From positions 1,612,001 through 1,676,000 of the forward strand of contig NZ_CP021023.1 in NCBI RefSeq assembly GCF_002117005.1: a stretch of 64,000 nucleotides of DNA, in the 5' to 3' direction. This document shows, in pieces, positions 24,913 to 33,408 of this stretch. The notes beneath the pieces are model-generated. The model had not been told where the DNA came from. It saw nothing but the letters and a program-made list of their open reading frames with translations, and made no database searches. This DNA comes from Sedimentisphaera salicampi. GTDB lineage: Bacteria > Planctomycetota > Phycisphaerae > Sedimentisphaerales > Sedimentisphaeraceae. How positions within the stretch are numbered: position 1 is the first letter of the stretch; the number at the start of each line of letters is the position of its first letter. Made by a program: the position numbers and the translations under genes.

Positions 24913-25674
24913 ATGAAGATCGCATTCGCAAAATTCAAAAGAGCCCTTAAAAAAATCAGCAGACAACTTCGTCTGGCCTCAAAAGAAGATATCAGAGAAA
25001 TCAACCAGAAACTCGACAGAATAATCTACTGCACCAACTGCGTTTTCAGGCACCAAGCTGGTCTTTCCATAACTGACAGCGATTTCCAACTTGAGAGACA
25101 GATAGTATTCAGGCCTGAAGAGGCACCAAAAAGCCAATTGACAAGATATATGTTTGCGAAGAAAATTGTTGAAAAGAACGATTCTATTCTGGACTGCGCC
25201 TGCGGTGTGGGTTATGGCTCTTTCATTCTTGCAGAGAAAGTGAAAATCGTTTTAGGCGTCGATCTTTCAGAAGGCAGTATTGAATGGGCTAATAGATTTT
25301 TCAAGAGAGACAACAATGATTTCAAACAAGGAGATGCTTCCGTTTTCAAGTGGCCAGAAAGGTTTGACAAAATAGTATCTTTTGAGACGATAGAGCATCT
25401 TGAAGACGACAAGAAACTAATAAAGAATTTTTATAACCACTTGGAAGACGGCGGCACACTTATCTGTTCTGTGCCCAATCAGAACATTCGGCCATGGAGC
25501 AGGGATGTTAATAAATATCATTTCAGGCATTATACCACTGAAGATATTCGCAACCTTCTCGAAACCTGCGGGTTCAAAGTTGTCGATATTTTGTACCAGT
25601 ACCCGGGCGATAAAATTGAAAAAAAACAGGGAAAAGAGGGCAAGACAATAGTTTGCATAGCAAAAAAGAAGTAA
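24913..25674 (+). CDS. SAM-dependent methyltransferase
   Basis: 253 residues, class I Rossmann methyltransferase. Seen: motif I ILDCACGVGYGS near residue 96, a DLSEGSIEWA acidic post-I, a FDKIVSFETIEHLED motif IV region near 155, and GTLICSVPNQN. The first 60 residues form a charged helical extension with no known domain. The position after the glycosyltransferases suggests methylation of a sugar or the end of a glycan chain. ATG follows a 33-base gap without a strong ribosome site. Confidence 0.8.
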   Translation: MKIAFAKFKRALKKISRQLRLASKEDIREINQKLDRIIYCTNCVFRHQAGLSITDSDFQLERQIVFRPEEAPKSQLTRYMFAKKIVEKNDSILDCACGVGYGSFILAEKVKIVLGVDLSEGSIEWANRFFKRDNNDFKQGDASVFKWPERFDKIVSFETIEHLEDDKKLIKNFYNHLEDGGTLICSVPNQNIRPWSRDVNKYHFRHYTTEDIRNLLETCGFKVVDILYQYPGDKIEKKQGKEGKTIVCIAKKK

Positions 25675-25681
25675 TAGTACA

Positions 25682-26707
25682 TCAAACAGCAGAAATTCTC
25701 TTTAAAACTGCTTTTGAAATTTTTTCCTGTATTACCTTAGGATTACATATTTCAAAATCGCCAATATCACAATTGTAGCCCCCGAAATCTGAACAATTTT
25801 TTGGGATTATCAGTTTTTTTTCATCTAAATTATGATAATATTCCACTAAAAAGCTCCGGCTATCAAAAGCTGTCCTTAATGGCCTTATAGCAACCGTCGG
25901 TGTTCCTGAAGAAACGGCCTCCGTTATCATTGTTACACTGTCTTGAGTAACGAATGCAAATTCTGCTTTTCCCAAAAATGCCTGCACACATTTTTCAGGA
26001 TTCTCTGACCACCAAACCGCTTTTTGAATATGCTGCGTATTTATATTGCTCCGCAGAATTTTTTCAGCCTTCTCGCCCGTACGACGCGAAGTGGTAACAA
26101 GCCATTTTATATTGTTTTTTTGAGCAAGTCGGTTCGCACCTTCGGCAATATTAAGCCAGTCTTCATCTTCAAAACAGTGACTTCTGGAACGGCCTCCTAT
26201 TATAAGCGTCCAATAACGACCATCTGGAAGTTCATATTTATCAGCAGCTTTTTTTGCCGTATCAGGGGAAACCATTGAAGGTATAACATCTAGTATAATA
26301 CTGTTATGGCTTCGCTCACTTTGTACCGGGGTAAGCACAGTATGGAACCACGACGCCGGATAATGTTTTCGCTCTCCTATATAAATATAGTGAGCTTTGT
26401 ACTTTTCTGCAAAGTATCTTCCCGGAACAACGCTTTTACCGCCGCTTGAAATTATAATATCGGGATTGGGTGTTCCTTTTGGCAAGCCAATATTGCAAGA
26501 AGCTTTCACAACCGGCCACGGCAAATAACCAAGATTACCCATAAATCTTATGAGAGGCCTTAGGATGCCAGGCAAAGTCATTCTGGCATTTACTTCATAA
26601 AGCCCAGAATTAAGCTTTTCAGCTATCTCCGTTGCAATACCCCTTGATTGAGATATATGCCCTGGGCTGCCCTCATTTACAATCCAAATATTCAACGTAA
26701 ATTCCAC
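25682..26707 (-). CDS. ELM1-family protein, GT-B-like
   Basis: 341 residues related to the bacterial members of the mitochondrial-fission ELM1 family (DUF1022). Seen: N-terminal WIVNEGSPGHISQSRGIA, IIISSGGKSV near residue 87, LIIGGRSRSHCFEDED near 170, and FVTQDSVTMITEAVSSGTP near 260, the last resembling the donor site of GT-B glycosyltransferases. Bacterial relatives sit in lipopolysaccharide loci; the reaction is not established. Converges on the methyltransferase gene with only seven bases between. Confidence 0.75.
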   Translation of the reverse strand: MEFTLNIWIVNEGSPGHISQSRGIATEIAEKLNSGLYEVNARMTLPGILRPLIRFMGNLGYLPWPVVKASCNIGLPKGTPNPDIIISSGGKSVVPGRYFAEKYKAHYIYIGERKHYPASWFHTVLTPVQSERSHNSIILDVIPSMVSPDTAKKAADKYELPDGRYWTLIIGGRSRSHCFEDEDWLNIAEGANRLAQKNNIKWLVTTSRRTGEKAEKILRSNINTQHIQKAVWWSENPEKCVQAFLGKAEFAFVTQDSVTMITEAVSSGTPTVAIRPLRTAFDSRSFLVEYYHNLDEKKLIIPKNCSDFGGYNCDIGDFEICNPKVIQEKISKAVLKRISAV

Positions 26708-26726
26708 AAAACAATATTACAAAGAG

Positions 26727-27539
26727 TTAATTATTAATCATCAGTACCGTATTATTTTTCTTCATGCAGGCGACTTTATAGCCTATAGCCTTCAGGCTGC
26801 TGATTAAATCCGTATCCCACTGCTCCCTGCTACTGTGTTCAGTTATAAGGCATTTAGGGAGCATCTCTACTGGAGCTTTTTCAAAGAAAGGCAGCAAAGC
26901 CCTATCTTCAAAGCCTTCGACATCAATTTTAAGTCCATCAATTTTATCAACGCCCATCTCTTTCAGAGTTTTAAGCAAAGATTTAACAACCACTTTGGTG
27001 CTTATATCTTGATTTATGTCGCCTTCGCAAACAGTTGCACTGCCAAGCGATCCCACTGAGTAATGCAACTCAAGCTCCCCTTCTTCCCCCACCGCCGCAG
27101 GGATAACGGTTATCTTATCCTGAAGCTCGTTGAGGGATATGTTGTAGTTCAGTCTTTCTAAAGTTGGCGGGTTGGGCTCGAAAGAAACAACACTTTTCGC
27201 ACCGCTCTTAGCAATCTCCAAAGAATAGAATCCTATATTAGCACCTATATCTACAAAAACCCCGCCTTTGCAGTATTTCCTTAGAAAATCAAGCTCTTCG
27301 GGATCGTATTTGGTTGAAGAAAGATATATCTTCCTGTCGGTAACATTATTCTGCAAGTTTAAGCGGTATTTAATGCCTCCAGATTCAATATCAATAATCG
27401 GGCCGAAATCTTTAATCCATTTGCTAACGATTTTTTTTCTGATGCTGCCTCTGCTTAAGCCAATTTTAACAAACGCTCTTAATAAACGGCTTCCACCGGC
27501 AGGCTTATATGTGCCCCAAGTTGATTGTAAATCCATCAA
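26727..27539 (-). CDS. FkbM-family methyltransferase
   Basis: 270 residues. FkbM-type SAM methyltransferase: VDIGANIGFYSLEIAKSG near residue 97, SFEPNPPTLERLNYN, and DKIDGLKIDVEGFEDRAL near 200. Members O-methylate sugars or polyketides. Upstream of the ELM1-like gene by 19 bases on the same strand, so the two form a small operon at the end of the glycan cluster. Two adjacent start codons (27539 and 27536) are equally possible. Confidence 0.85.
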   Translation of the reverse strand: MMDLQSTWGTYKPAGGSRLLRAFVKIGLSRGSIRKKIVSKWIKDFGPIIDIESGGIKYRLNLQNNVTDRKIYLSSTKYDPEELDFLRKYCKGGVFVDIGANIGFYSLEIAKSGAKSVVSFEPNPPTLERLNYNISLNELQDKITVIPAAVGEEGELELHYSVGSLGSATVCEGDINQDISTKVVVKSLLKTLKEMGVDKIDGLKIDVEGFEDRALLPFFEKAPVEMLPKCLITEHSSREQWDTDLISSLKAIGYKVACMKKNNTVLMINN

Positions 27540-27655
27540 TTACCTTGCTTAACTAATAACTATGTACAATTTTGGTTTCTATTATATGTTAATGAAATCG
27601 AAACACAAATCCCGAATTGAGCCTCTTTTTCGGCTTTTAATCGGGGCAGCTAATC

Positions 27656-28495
27656 CTATTTGCTGCGATACTTATGCCTTGTTTTTCTATTGTTTCTCTC
27701 TCCTGCATATTTTTTCTTCGCAGGTCTTTTACGTTTTGCAGATTTGCCCGGATTTGGGGATTTTTTCTTTTTGGGCTTCTGCATAATGAAGAGGTAGTTG
27801 AAGCCTCGGAGGAAGAAGTTCTGCTCGTCTGCTGATTTTCTGTAGTTGCCCATTTCGAGGGTTTTGTTTCGGCGGACAACGGATACTATATCTGCCGGCG
27901 TGAATTTTTCCCGCATAATTGAGAAAAGCTCGAAGCCAATCGGGAAGAAGCCCTTCTTCAGCTCAAATGAATCGCAGACATACAGCCCCATAAATTTGCC
28001 GGGCTTTAGAACGCGGTGAATCTCCGCTAACACCTGCCGCATTGATTGGTAATATTCATCTTCGCCGGCGTGCAGCTTGCCGATGCACCTCTGATCTTCG
28101 CTGTAGTCGATGTGAGTGGAATATGGCGGATCTACGAAAACGAAATCGGCCTTCTCATCTTCCAGCGGGAGCTTGCGTGCATCCACATTGAATATATCCG
28201 GCCGAGTTGGGCTTACATCATACCCGAGGGCTTTTCGGCCGAGGTCTCGGGCTACATCCAGCGTTGTTCCGCTGCCGCACATCGGATCAACGACGAGATC
28301 ATTCTTTTTCGTATATCGCTCGAGCAGATTCCATATTACATAGCTTGGTGTGGCTCCAACGAAGCTGGTATCGCCCTGCTCTGGGCCGGCGTAGTTTTGC
28401 GAGGGGTAGTCCCAGAGCGTGGTAACTTCCCTCTGCAGAGCAGGCTTCTCGAAAACGGGCTTTTTGCTTTTCTTTCTGTTTGGTTTTTCTGGCAT
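27656..28495 (-). CDS. DNA N4/N6-methylase family protein with Lys/Arg-rich tail
   Basis: 279 residues. Seen: VDPMCGSGTTLDVARDLG (SAM site) near residue 60 and FVFVDPPYSTHIDYS near 108, the DPPY catalytic motif of N4-cytosine/N6-adenine methylases. The order of motifs is SAM site first. Residues from about 235 on are very basic (KKKKSPNPGK, KRKRPAKKK), likely nucleic-acid binding. No restriction enzyme or specificity subunit is nearby, so an orphan methylase or a TRM11-like RNA methylase is possible. Confidence 0.75.
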   Translation of the reverse strand: MPEKPNRKKSKKPVFEKPALQREVTTLWDYPSQNYAGPEQGDTSFVGATPSYVIWNLLERYTKKNDLVVDPMCGSGTTLDVARDLGRKALGYDVSPTRPDIFNVDARKLPLEDEKADFVFVDPPYSTHIDYSEDQRCIGKLHAGEDEYYQSMRQVLAEIHRVLKPGKFMGLYVCDSFELKKGFFPIGFELFSIMREKFTPADIVSVVRRNKTLEMGNYRKSADEQNFFLRGFNYLFIMQKPKKKKSPNPGKSAKRKRPAKKKYAGERNNRKTRHKYRSK

Positions 28496-28899
28496 AAGGG
28501 GTATTTTAGCAATCCCCGCAGAATTGCCAAATGAAATAAGGATTCGGTGAAGGCAAGGTGTGCGGCATTATTTTTTGGCAAAGCTTTTAAAGCCACTAAT
28601 TTTCGCTAATGATTTTTGCCACGGGCAATCCGCCGCAGGCGGACCTCCACGCACGGCTCTGATTGTCATTAGTATTACGCAGCGATTTCACAAAACGAGA
28701 TATTTAAACCGAGCCACCCATGTAGGCCCGCCGCAGGCGGGACGAAATAAGTGGACAAAAGGCAGTGAGAAAGCAATAGGCTTAAGTTTTTTTCGAAGAA
28801 TTTTCACGCCGCAAGGTTAATGAACATTCAGGGCAAATCAAAAAAACCGCCCTAAACAATTAAGGCGGTTTATTTATCTTTTATTTAGCCGAATAGTTA
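28496..28899. other. Intergenic region with two 15-base GC palindromes
   Basis: No convincing gene; an 86-codon frame at 28560-28820 reads through repeats and is not called. It holds the palindromes TCCGCCGCAGGCGGA (28629-28643) and CCCGCCGCAGGCGGG (28727-28741), 98 bases apart, and the terminator at 28841-28870. It looks like a REP-like or decaying repeat region. Confidence 0.5.
28841..28870 (-). terminator. Terminator of the PEP-CTERM gene
   Basis: Stem AACCGCC / GGCGGTT with a 12-base loop and a T tract on the minus strand, 30 bases past the stop. Confidence 0.75.
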
Positions 28900-29713
28900 T
28901 CAGCTTGAGCGTTTTCTTCTAAGAGAGAACAATCCGCCGATTCCAAGCAAGGCCATTGTTGCTGGTTCGGGAATTGTTACAGTAACAGGGTCAAAAGCAT
29001 CTAATGCTCCTCTCAAAGAACCTCCGTCAACAAGAAGATTTCTACCAGTATCTCCACCCTCTGTTACTTCATATGCAAAGCTCACTGAATTTGTGTTCTG
29101 CAGTGTGTAGAGTACGGCAACATCTGCTTGATCCTCTGTGAGGGGAGGCACAATCCCTAACTCTCCAGGTATATTTCCTTCAGCGTCTGAGCCATCGAAT
29201 ATGGGCTGAGCGGGGTCGCTGTCATCTATAGCCAAAAAGGTATCTTGCGTAACTGTGTAAGTACCCGCCGTTTTCAAGGTTAATATATCAGCAGTTCCAC
29301 TACTCGTTCCGTCAATGTCATAAAATCCGAGCATCCATTCGTAATCACCACTGGGAGAGAATGCTGTTTCGTAAGTATCATCCGACCATAGATTCAACGT
29401 AAGCTCTACAGATGAACCGTTTTCTACCTGAACCCTGATGTCGTCGCTTACAGAGCCATTATTGGATGGATTGTTGCTTGACCACGGAGCGTCTGCTTCA
29501 AGTGTTGCGTATATATCGATTGTTGATCCATTAGTGTAACTGCCAACCTGCCCAAATTCCATTCTAAGGTCGTCTGAGTCTGGGAAAGTATCCTGTACTG
29601 TGTCGCCAAAGTTTAAGTTTATCTCAATGAACTCTGCATGAGCAACATTGCAAAGCAGTGCAACAACTGCCAGTAGGATAACCACTCCTGTTTTTTTTGA
29701 TAATTTTTTTCAT
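28900..29713 (-). pseudogene. PEP-CTERM protein with a frameshift in the signal peptide
   Basis: The body frame (29685 to 28900, 261 codons) encodes the hydrophobic half of a signal peptide (VVALLCNVAHA), a secreted beta-rich domain, and a C-terminal PEP-CTERM signal (IPEPATMALLGIGG... RRKR). The good start, ATG at 29713 with AAAGGATG upstream, is in another frame. Between them lie A7 and A8 runs (minus strand); removing one A joins MKK-type start and hydrophobic core into a normal signal peptide. The in-frame GTG at 29685 lacks a basic n-region. So either a sequence error, a phase-variable gene, or expression by slippage. Function of the domain not recognised. Confidence 0.6.
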
Positions 29714-30034
29714 TTCCACATCCTTTAATTAACAACATGGTTAAATATTATTCACTACATTTGACTCTTATACCACTTTAAAAATTCAAGTCAACAAAAT
29801 TTTAAAAAAATTGGGTTTTTTTTGTTTCGAGAAAAAAAAAGTGTGTAAATCCAGTAGTTTTTCTAAAAAACCTTTGATTTTACTGCGGCCGTCAAAAAGT
29901 ACTGGTCGGTAATGGTATAGATTAAGGGCAAACAAAATGAGAGAAGCTTTAATTGTATATGTGAAGAATCTCAATACCTAACAGTTCGATATCGAAAAAG
30001 CCTCCCCAATTATCTGAGGAGGCTTTATGCGTTT
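29714..30034. other. AT-rich intergenic region
   Basis: No gene seen. Long A and T runs near 29800-29850, and the terminator of the GH43 gene at 29997-30026. Confidence 0.5.
29997..30026 (-). terminator. Terminator of the GH43 gene
   Basis: 9-bp stem AAAGCCTCC / GGAGGCTTT followed by T on the minus strand, just past the stop at 30035. Confidence 0.75.
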
Positions 30035-31651
30035 CTATCTTCTTCTGATTTTAATATTGTCAAATTCTGCTTCGCTGTCTATAACCCGAACGCCGGCCAA
30101 GCCGCTGGAATAGTCATCGTCTTTCACCTCAATCTGCTTTTCATTATTGATGAAAAACTCAATATTTTCGCCTTTCGCCATTACTTTCAGGTGATAGTCT
30201 TTCCCCTGCTTTAGGGGGATTTCTTTGCGGGCAAGCTCTTTCCAGTTTTCCCCGTCCATCTTGCCGAGGACTGCTATATTATTCTGCGGGATTATTCCGG
30301 CAAAATAGCCTTTCATCGCATCATAGCCCACTGCAGGATGATTAACCCTGAATATGAGCCCGGCATCTCTTCCGCCTTTAACCACCTTCACCTTTGCATA
30401 ATAGACAAAATCATCCCAGAGCATATCCCTGATTACCGCCTTTTCGCCGCTGCGGTAGTTGTTGGCTATGCCCCAACCCGGATTGATTCCGAGAACTAAT
30501 TTTTCGCTGCGCACATCGATAAAGCGATTGTAGCCGTAGTAAACCCAGTTATCCCAGCGTCCTGAGCTGAATGAATCGGTGAAATGGCTTGCCGATTCGG
30601 GCAGCTTCTCGCCTGAGGGCTTTTGCAGCACAGTGCCTTCGGGAGTGGGCTTGCCGAAGTCCGGAGAACCGTCTGGATTCCAGCCGAATTTCTCAATCCG
30701 CACATTTCGCTGCCATCCGTGCCGCTTGGAAATCTTGGAGTGATACATCATCCAGTCCTCTGTTCCATCCGGCGATTTGGTAAAGCAGCAGTGGCCCGTG
30801 CCGTAAACTTCGTCTGTTCCCTGAAAAACCGGCTCGTCTTTCTTTTTCCAGTTTTCAGGGTTCATCGGGTCCTGTCCCTTTTCTATAGAAAGCTGGGCGA
30901 GCTTGTAGGTTGGCTCCCAAGAGCCGCTGCACGAGTATATAACGTAAATCTTATCTTCATTTCTGAGGATTTGAGCGGCTTCATTCAGCCCTCGCTGATT
31001 TGCCTTCTCAGACACCTTCTCCCATACATATGTATCGTTCTCGGCCATCTTCACGCGGTTTGTCGCGGCTGTCCATGGGTTTTTCATCTCGGCAATATAA
31101 AGCGACTGAATATCATCATCATAGCCTTCCCAGCCAGACCATATCAGATATAGCTTTCCGTTCATTTGAAGCGGGGTTGCATCAATCGCCCAGCGATTAT
31201 TCTTCTTCGTTTCAATTTCATCGCCTGTGTAAACGATCCCCATATCTTCATATTCGCCCTGCTGGTCTTGAGTTTTGCTGCGCAGAACGCCGGTTCTGTG
31301 GTCGATGTTTTTCCCGCTGTCTGCGGCGTAGTAGATATACCATTTGCCCTGAAGATAATGCAGCTCCGGCGCCCAGACCTGGCTTGTGTTCCATCCGGTG
31401 TCCGGGGCCTTCCAGACCACTCTTTTAACACCTTTGTCTGTAAGCTTGGGGGATTTCCAAACAGCGATTCCCTTATCACCCTCAGACTGACAGAAATAAT
31501 AAAATCCGTCGGTATGCTTATATACGAACGGGTCTGCCCCTTCATAAATCGGGTTTACAAATGTTTGTTTGTAATCAGCTGCGAACAAATGCAATGCGCC
31601 GCACAAGGCAAATGCCGAAACGGCCAACTTGAAAAAGGATTTTTGCTTCAT
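30035..31651 (-). CDS. Glycoside hydrolase family 43 with C-terminal sandwich domain
   Basis: 538 residues, secreted (signal peptide to about residue 25). Five-blade GH43 propeller from about 30 to 340 with the three acidic residues in place: Asp40 (GADPFV, base), Asp157 (AIDATPL, pKa modulator) and Glu224 (LNEAAQIL, acid). The C-terminal domain (about 360-538) is a concanavalin-like sandwich. GH43 enzymes remove xylose or arabinose, or cut beta-xylosides. In this locus a beta-xylosidase that takes xylose off a sulfated algal glycan is plausible. It has its own terminator, and a sulfatase terminator lies just upstream. Confidence 0.88.
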   Translation of the reverse strand: MKQKSFFKLAVSAFALCGALHLFAADYKQTFVNPIYEGADPFVYKHTDGFYYFCQSEGDKGIAVWKSPKLTDKGVKRVVWKAPDTGWNTSQVWAPELHYLQGKWYIYYAADSGKNIDHRTGVLRSKTQDQQGEYEDMGIVYTGDEIETKKNNRWAIDATPLQMNGKLYLIWSGWEGYDDDIQSLYIAEMKNPWTAATNRVKMAENDTYVWEKVSEKANQRGLNEAAQILRNEDKIYVIYSCSGSWEPTYKLAQLSIEKGQDPMNPENWKKKDEPVFQGTDEVYGTGHCCFTKSPDGTEDWMMYHSKISKRHGWQRNVRIEKFGWNPDGSPDFGKPTPEGTVLQKPSGEKLPESASHFTDSFSSGRWDNWVYYGYNRFIDVRSEKLVLGINPGWGIANNYRSGEKAVIRDMLWDDFVYYAKVKVVKGGRDAGLIFRVNHPAVGYDAMKGYFAGIIPQNNIAVLGKMDGENWKELARKEIPLKQGKDYHLKVMAKGENIEFFINNEKQIEVKDDDYSSGLAGVRVIDSEAEFDNIKIRRR

Positions 31652-31691
31652 AATAGTCCTGAAAATTTGATTTACTTTTAGATGAGTACAT

Positions 31692-31723
31692 TAAAAAGCC
31701 CCGTCTGTTCGAATGGCGGGGCT
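31692..31723 (-). terminator. Terminator of the first sulfatase gene
   Basis: 7-bp GC stem AGCCCCG / CGGGGCT with T tract on the minus strand; separates the sulfatase gene from GH43. Confidence 0.7.
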
Positions 31724-31744
31724 AAAATAGGGCTTTTGCGAAAA

Positions 31745-33286
31745 TTATATAGTCTTGAATTTACCCCTTGCAGAGGCCTTGATAATCCTGTTTTGAGTCC
31801 AATGTTCTCTGTACCATGTGGAGGCGGGGAAATCGTCGTTGAGCTCTATCATCTTGGCCATCATCATTCTTCTGAACCTTTCAACCTCTTTCTTGTGCCC
31901 CGGGTCATTGACAAGGTTGTTCTGCTGATAAGGGTCTTTCTTATTGTCGTAGAAAACTTCTTTTCTTGGAAGATTGTCTCTTCCGCCGCCCCTGAATACG
32001 CCGTAAGTGTATTTCGGGCTTCTCATTGCCCGCCATTCGTGGCCGTTTGCCCATACTGCACATGCCCCTGTGTTCATAAGAAACGCAGCTTCCGGCTCTG
32101 CCGGACATTTCTCACCAAGAGCAGCATTCGCAAGGCTCACTCCCTCTACCTCATCAGGGATCTCAGTTTTGAGGCCAGCAAGGTCGAGGATGGTGGGCAT
32201 AATATCAACAGTGTTCATACATACATCTGTGGCAACAGGCTTTGTTTTGCCTTTCCAGTAAACCAAAAACGGAACGCGTGCGGCTTCTTCGTAGAATATA
32301 TTCTTCTTCATACGGCCGTGTCCGCCGAACATCTCGCCGTGATCGCTTGTGAAAACTACAATCGTATTTTCAAGCAGCCCTTGATCCTTCAGCGAGCTCA
32401 TAATCCTGCCTATGTTCCAGTCGAGGTTGGCTGTCATAGCATAATAGCAGCGCATCCAGTTTTGGAGCTTTTCGGGGTTCTGATCTACGTTAGACCAGCC
32501 GTCGCCGTATGGGTCTTTCTTCTGAGAATAGTTCTTGGGCGGATCAAACTCGACATCCTTATACATATCCATATATTCCTCAGGGACATTGTTTGGCTGC
32601 CACGGGTCGTGAGGAGTGCCGTAGGATACGGTAAGATAGAAGGGCTTATTGCTCTTGGAGTTCTTCTTGATATAGTCTATGGCCATATCCGTCTGGGCAT
32701 CGGGCTCGAATTTATTATCTTCGTAATGAATCTTTTCCTTAGATTCAGTATGGTAATATGCGGCGCCGCCGTAGTAGTCGTGGTGGAAGTTGTAGGCAGC
32801 CCAGTAGCCGTCGAAGCCGAGCCTGTGTTTGCCGCGGGGAATAAATGAATTGTCAGGATTGTAATGGTCTCCAAGTTCGTTGGCATACAAGTGCCACTTG
32901 CCGATATAGCCTGTGTTGTAGCCGGCGTCTGTGGCCACGTGGCCGATACACCTGTGGTTGGGGTTCATCCGGAGCTCATTTATCACCATACCGGTCGAGG
33001 AGGTGTATTTCCCCGTGAAAAGCGAAGCCCTGTAAGCCGAGCATACCGGCATACTTGAAACCGCCTGACGATAATTCGCCCCGTCTCTGGCCATCTTGTC
33101 GATATTTGGAGTATGCGCCTTCTCGTCGCCTGCATATCCGCAGGAAGCGTATCTGAGCTGATCAGCGAACAGAAAAACAATATTCGGTTTGTTCTCCGGC
33201 ATAGCATAGCCGAAATTCGCCGCTGCTGTTGCTGCAACAGCAGCAGAGGTTCGCTGAAGAAATTTTCGCCTTGATATCTTATTCAT
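31745..33286 (-). CDS. Formylglycine-dependent sulfatase (C-X-A-X-R type)
   Basis: 513 residues. Twin-arginine-type leader SRRKFLQRTSAA, then a family S1 sulfatase fold: metal Asp in FLFADQLR (about 42), the modification motif CSAYRASLFTGKY with Cys82 and Arg86, and FTSDHGEMFGGHGRMKK near residue 315 with the metal Asp/His pair. The C-X-A-X-R core differs from the C-X-P-X-R of the three downstream paralogues, so it probably belongs to another S1 subfamily with another sulfate position as target. Cys82 must be oxidised to formylglycine by an anSME not found here. Confidence 0.9.
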   Translation of the reverse strand: MNKISRRKFLQRTSAAVAATAAANFGYAMPENKPNIVFLFADQLRYASCGYAGDEKAHTPNIDKMARDGANYRQAVSSMPVCSAYRASLFTGKYTSSTGMVINELRMNPNHRCIGHVATDAGYNTGYIGKWHLYANELGDHYNPDNSFIPRGKHRLGFDGYWAAYNFHHDYYGGAAYYHTESKEKIHYEDNKFEPDAQTDMAIDYIKKNSKSNKPFYLTVSYGTPHDPWQPNNVPEEYMDMYKDVEFDPPKNYSQKKDPYGDGWSNVDQNPEKLQNWMRCYYAMTANLDWNIGRIMSSLKDQGLLENTIVVFTSDHGEMFGGHGRMKKNIFYEEAARVPFLVYWKGKTKPVATDVCMNTVDIMPTILDLAGLKTEIPDEVEGVSLANAALGEKCPAEPEAAFLMNTGACAVWANGHEWRAMRSPKYTYGVFRGGGRDNLPRKEVFYDNKKDPYQQNNLVNDPGHKKEVERFRRMMMAKMIELNDDFPASTWYREHWTQNRIIKASARGKFKTI

Positions 33287-33408
33287 CTATATTCCTTTCA
33301 ATTTTGACAGACTCATCTTTATATTAAATAGCATCAGCAATGAAATTTTTACAATTTTTTATCATAATTTTTTCATAGAAACAATCTGCTAATCATTGAA
33401 AGGCTGAT

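Noticed and set aside
28560-28820. 86-codon plus-strand frame between methylase and PEP-CTERM genes
   Set aside because: Passes through two palindromic repeats, has no ribosome site and a composition unlike real genes.
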